The notes under the pieces: model-generated | What the model saw: the letters and a program-made list of their open reading frames with translations, nothing else | What the model was told of the DNA's origin: nothing | Databases searched by the model: none | NCBI GenBank assembly: GCA_002698745.1 | Contig: PAAD01000050.1 | Coordinates: forward strand, 1 to 35,559 | DNA length: 35,559 nt | Source of the DNA: Flavobacteriaceae bacterium | Lineage (GTDB): Bacteria > Bacteroidota > Bacteroidia > Flavobacteriales > Flavobacteriaceae | Direction of reading: 5' to 3' | Shown here: positions 34,903 through 35,559 of the stretch, one piece after another | Layout of the letters: every line of letters begins with the position of its first letter | How positions within the stretch are numbered: the first letter of the stretch is position 1 | Made by a program: the position numbers and the translations under genes

Positions 34903-35559
34903 CTATATATTTATTTCTTCACGCCATATGATACGGTCTTGTTGATTGAATGGCCAAGGAGCACCGTTGTTTTCTACGTTGGACATCATGTTATTTAGTT
35001 CTTTTGGTGCTGCTGATTGTTCCATAACAATATAGCGACGCATTTCTGTAATAATTGAAAGTGGATCAATTGCTATTGGACAAGCTTCAACACAAGCGTT
35101 GCAAGACGTACAGGCCCACAATTCTTCTCTTGATATATAATTATCCAAGAGGGTATTTGCATTGGGTTCATTGCCCTTGTTCAAAGCGTCGCCTACTTCT
35201 GTTAGACGGTCTCGCGTATCCATCATTATTTTTCTAGGCGAAAGCTTTTTTCCTGTTTGGCTAGCAGGACATTCAGCCGTACACCTTCCACATTCAGTAC
35301 ACGAATAGGCATTCATCAATTGCACCCAATTTAAATCGCCTACATCAGCAGCGCCAAATGTACTAGAAGCAGAATCAGAAGCAGGAGCAGCATACGGATC
35401 AGCATTAGGATCTAACATTAACTTAACTTCATCAGTAACCGCTTGCATATTCGTAAACTGACCCTGTGGCGTCAGTTTGGCAAACCAAGTATTGGGAAAC
35501 GCTAAGATGATATGCAGATGTTTTGAGTAATATAAATAGTTTAAGAAAAGTAAAATACC
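34903..35559 (-). CDS. membrane-linked ferredoxin-type Fe-S oxidoreductase (5' partial)
   Basis: The frame is open to the window edge, so the N-terminus is missing. An ATG at 35448 is internal: in-frame codons upstream encode FLNYLYYSKHLHIILAFPN, the end of a membrane domain with histidines that could bind haem, as in NarI-like subunits. The visible C-terminal part has two [4Fe-4S] motifs, CTECGRCTAECP and CTSCNACVEACP, like HdrC or GlpC. Together with the CCG-domain protein it forms an HdrC/HdrB-like electron-transfer pair that probably exchanges electrons between quinone and an unknown cytoplasmic partner. Confidence 0.88.
   Translation of the reverse strand, partial: GILLFLNYLYYSKHLHIILAFPNTWFAKLTPQGQFTNMQAVTDEVKLMLDPNADPYAAPASDSASSTFGAADVGDLNWVQLMNAYSCTECGRCTAECPASQTGKKLSPRKIMMDTRDRLTEVGDALNKGNEPNANTLLDNYISREELWACTSCNACVEACPIAIDPLSIITEMRRYIVMEQSAAPKELNNMMSNVENNGAPWPFNQQDRIIWREEINI

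Noticed and set aside
1-35559. tRNA, rRNA, CRISPR array, insertion sequence or prophage
   Set aside because: I looked for cloverleaf arms, repeated spacers, transposase or integrase motifs and found none that I could support.

Overview
The window looks like a contiguous chromosomal piece from a Bacteroidota bacterium, most likely a member of the Flavobacteriaceae. Several signs agree. The -7 boxes match TAnnTTTG, and one complete TTTG-N19-TAnnTTTG promoter is visible. Shine-Dalgarno sequences are rare. The gene content is typical: a HisIE fusion, DUF4369/TlpA lipoproteins, BshA for bacillithiol, fused E1 alpha/beta, Smr-less MutS2 and an Fe-S oxidoreductase pair. Intergenic DNA is very AT-rich. 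I see no tRNA, rRNA, insertion sequence, prophage or CRISPR array. Most genes are housekeeping.

Layout. 1-2.7 kb: end of a histidine operon (hisA partial, hisF, hisIE), then a DUF2461 gene. 2.7-3.7 kb: AT-rich DNA around one small conserved gene. 3.7-5.9 kb: a tight operon of a 2OG-Fe(II) oxygenase, a SUI1/YciH-like protein and a nucleoside phosphorylase. 5.9-8.7 kb: ung and mutS2, divergent. 8.8-11.2 kb: aroC followed by a dicarboxylate/cation symporter, on the minus strand. 11.3-14.7 kb: a thioredoxin lipoprotein and a lipid A-type acyltransferase, meeting glmM tail to tail. 15.1-21.3 kb: uvrA, a LOG-family gene and a large peptidase-like/beta-barrel protein, three bases apart. 21.4-23.8 kb: fused 2-oxoacid dehydrogenase E1. 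23.8-26.2 kb: holA (minus), divergent from an HsdR_N-type nuclease-domain protein and a GT2 glycosyltransferase. 26.3-28.5 kb: minus-strand accessory genes (two overlapping tiny membrane proteins, an NTF2-like lipoprotein, a Kazal protein, a sterol desaturase-like enzyme). 28.8-30.4 kb: acyl-CoA carboxylase beta. 30.4-31.5 kb: bshA. 31.6-35.6 kb: a five-gene minus-strand operon (Fe-S oxidoreductase cut by the window end, HAD protein, CCG-domain protein, small unknown protein, GH3 hydrolase).

No defence island or obvious new multi-gene system is present. The most unusual points are: an E1 enzyme whose two expected Mg-TPP ligands appear reciprocally swapped; a peptidase-like/beta-barrel fusion with a destroyed zinc motif and a TTG start; a small minus-strand reading frame interrupted by one TAA; a pair of overlapping tiny membrane-protein genes ending inside a hairpin; the oxygenase/SUI1/phosphorylase operon; and very tight or overlapping tail-to-tail gene ends.
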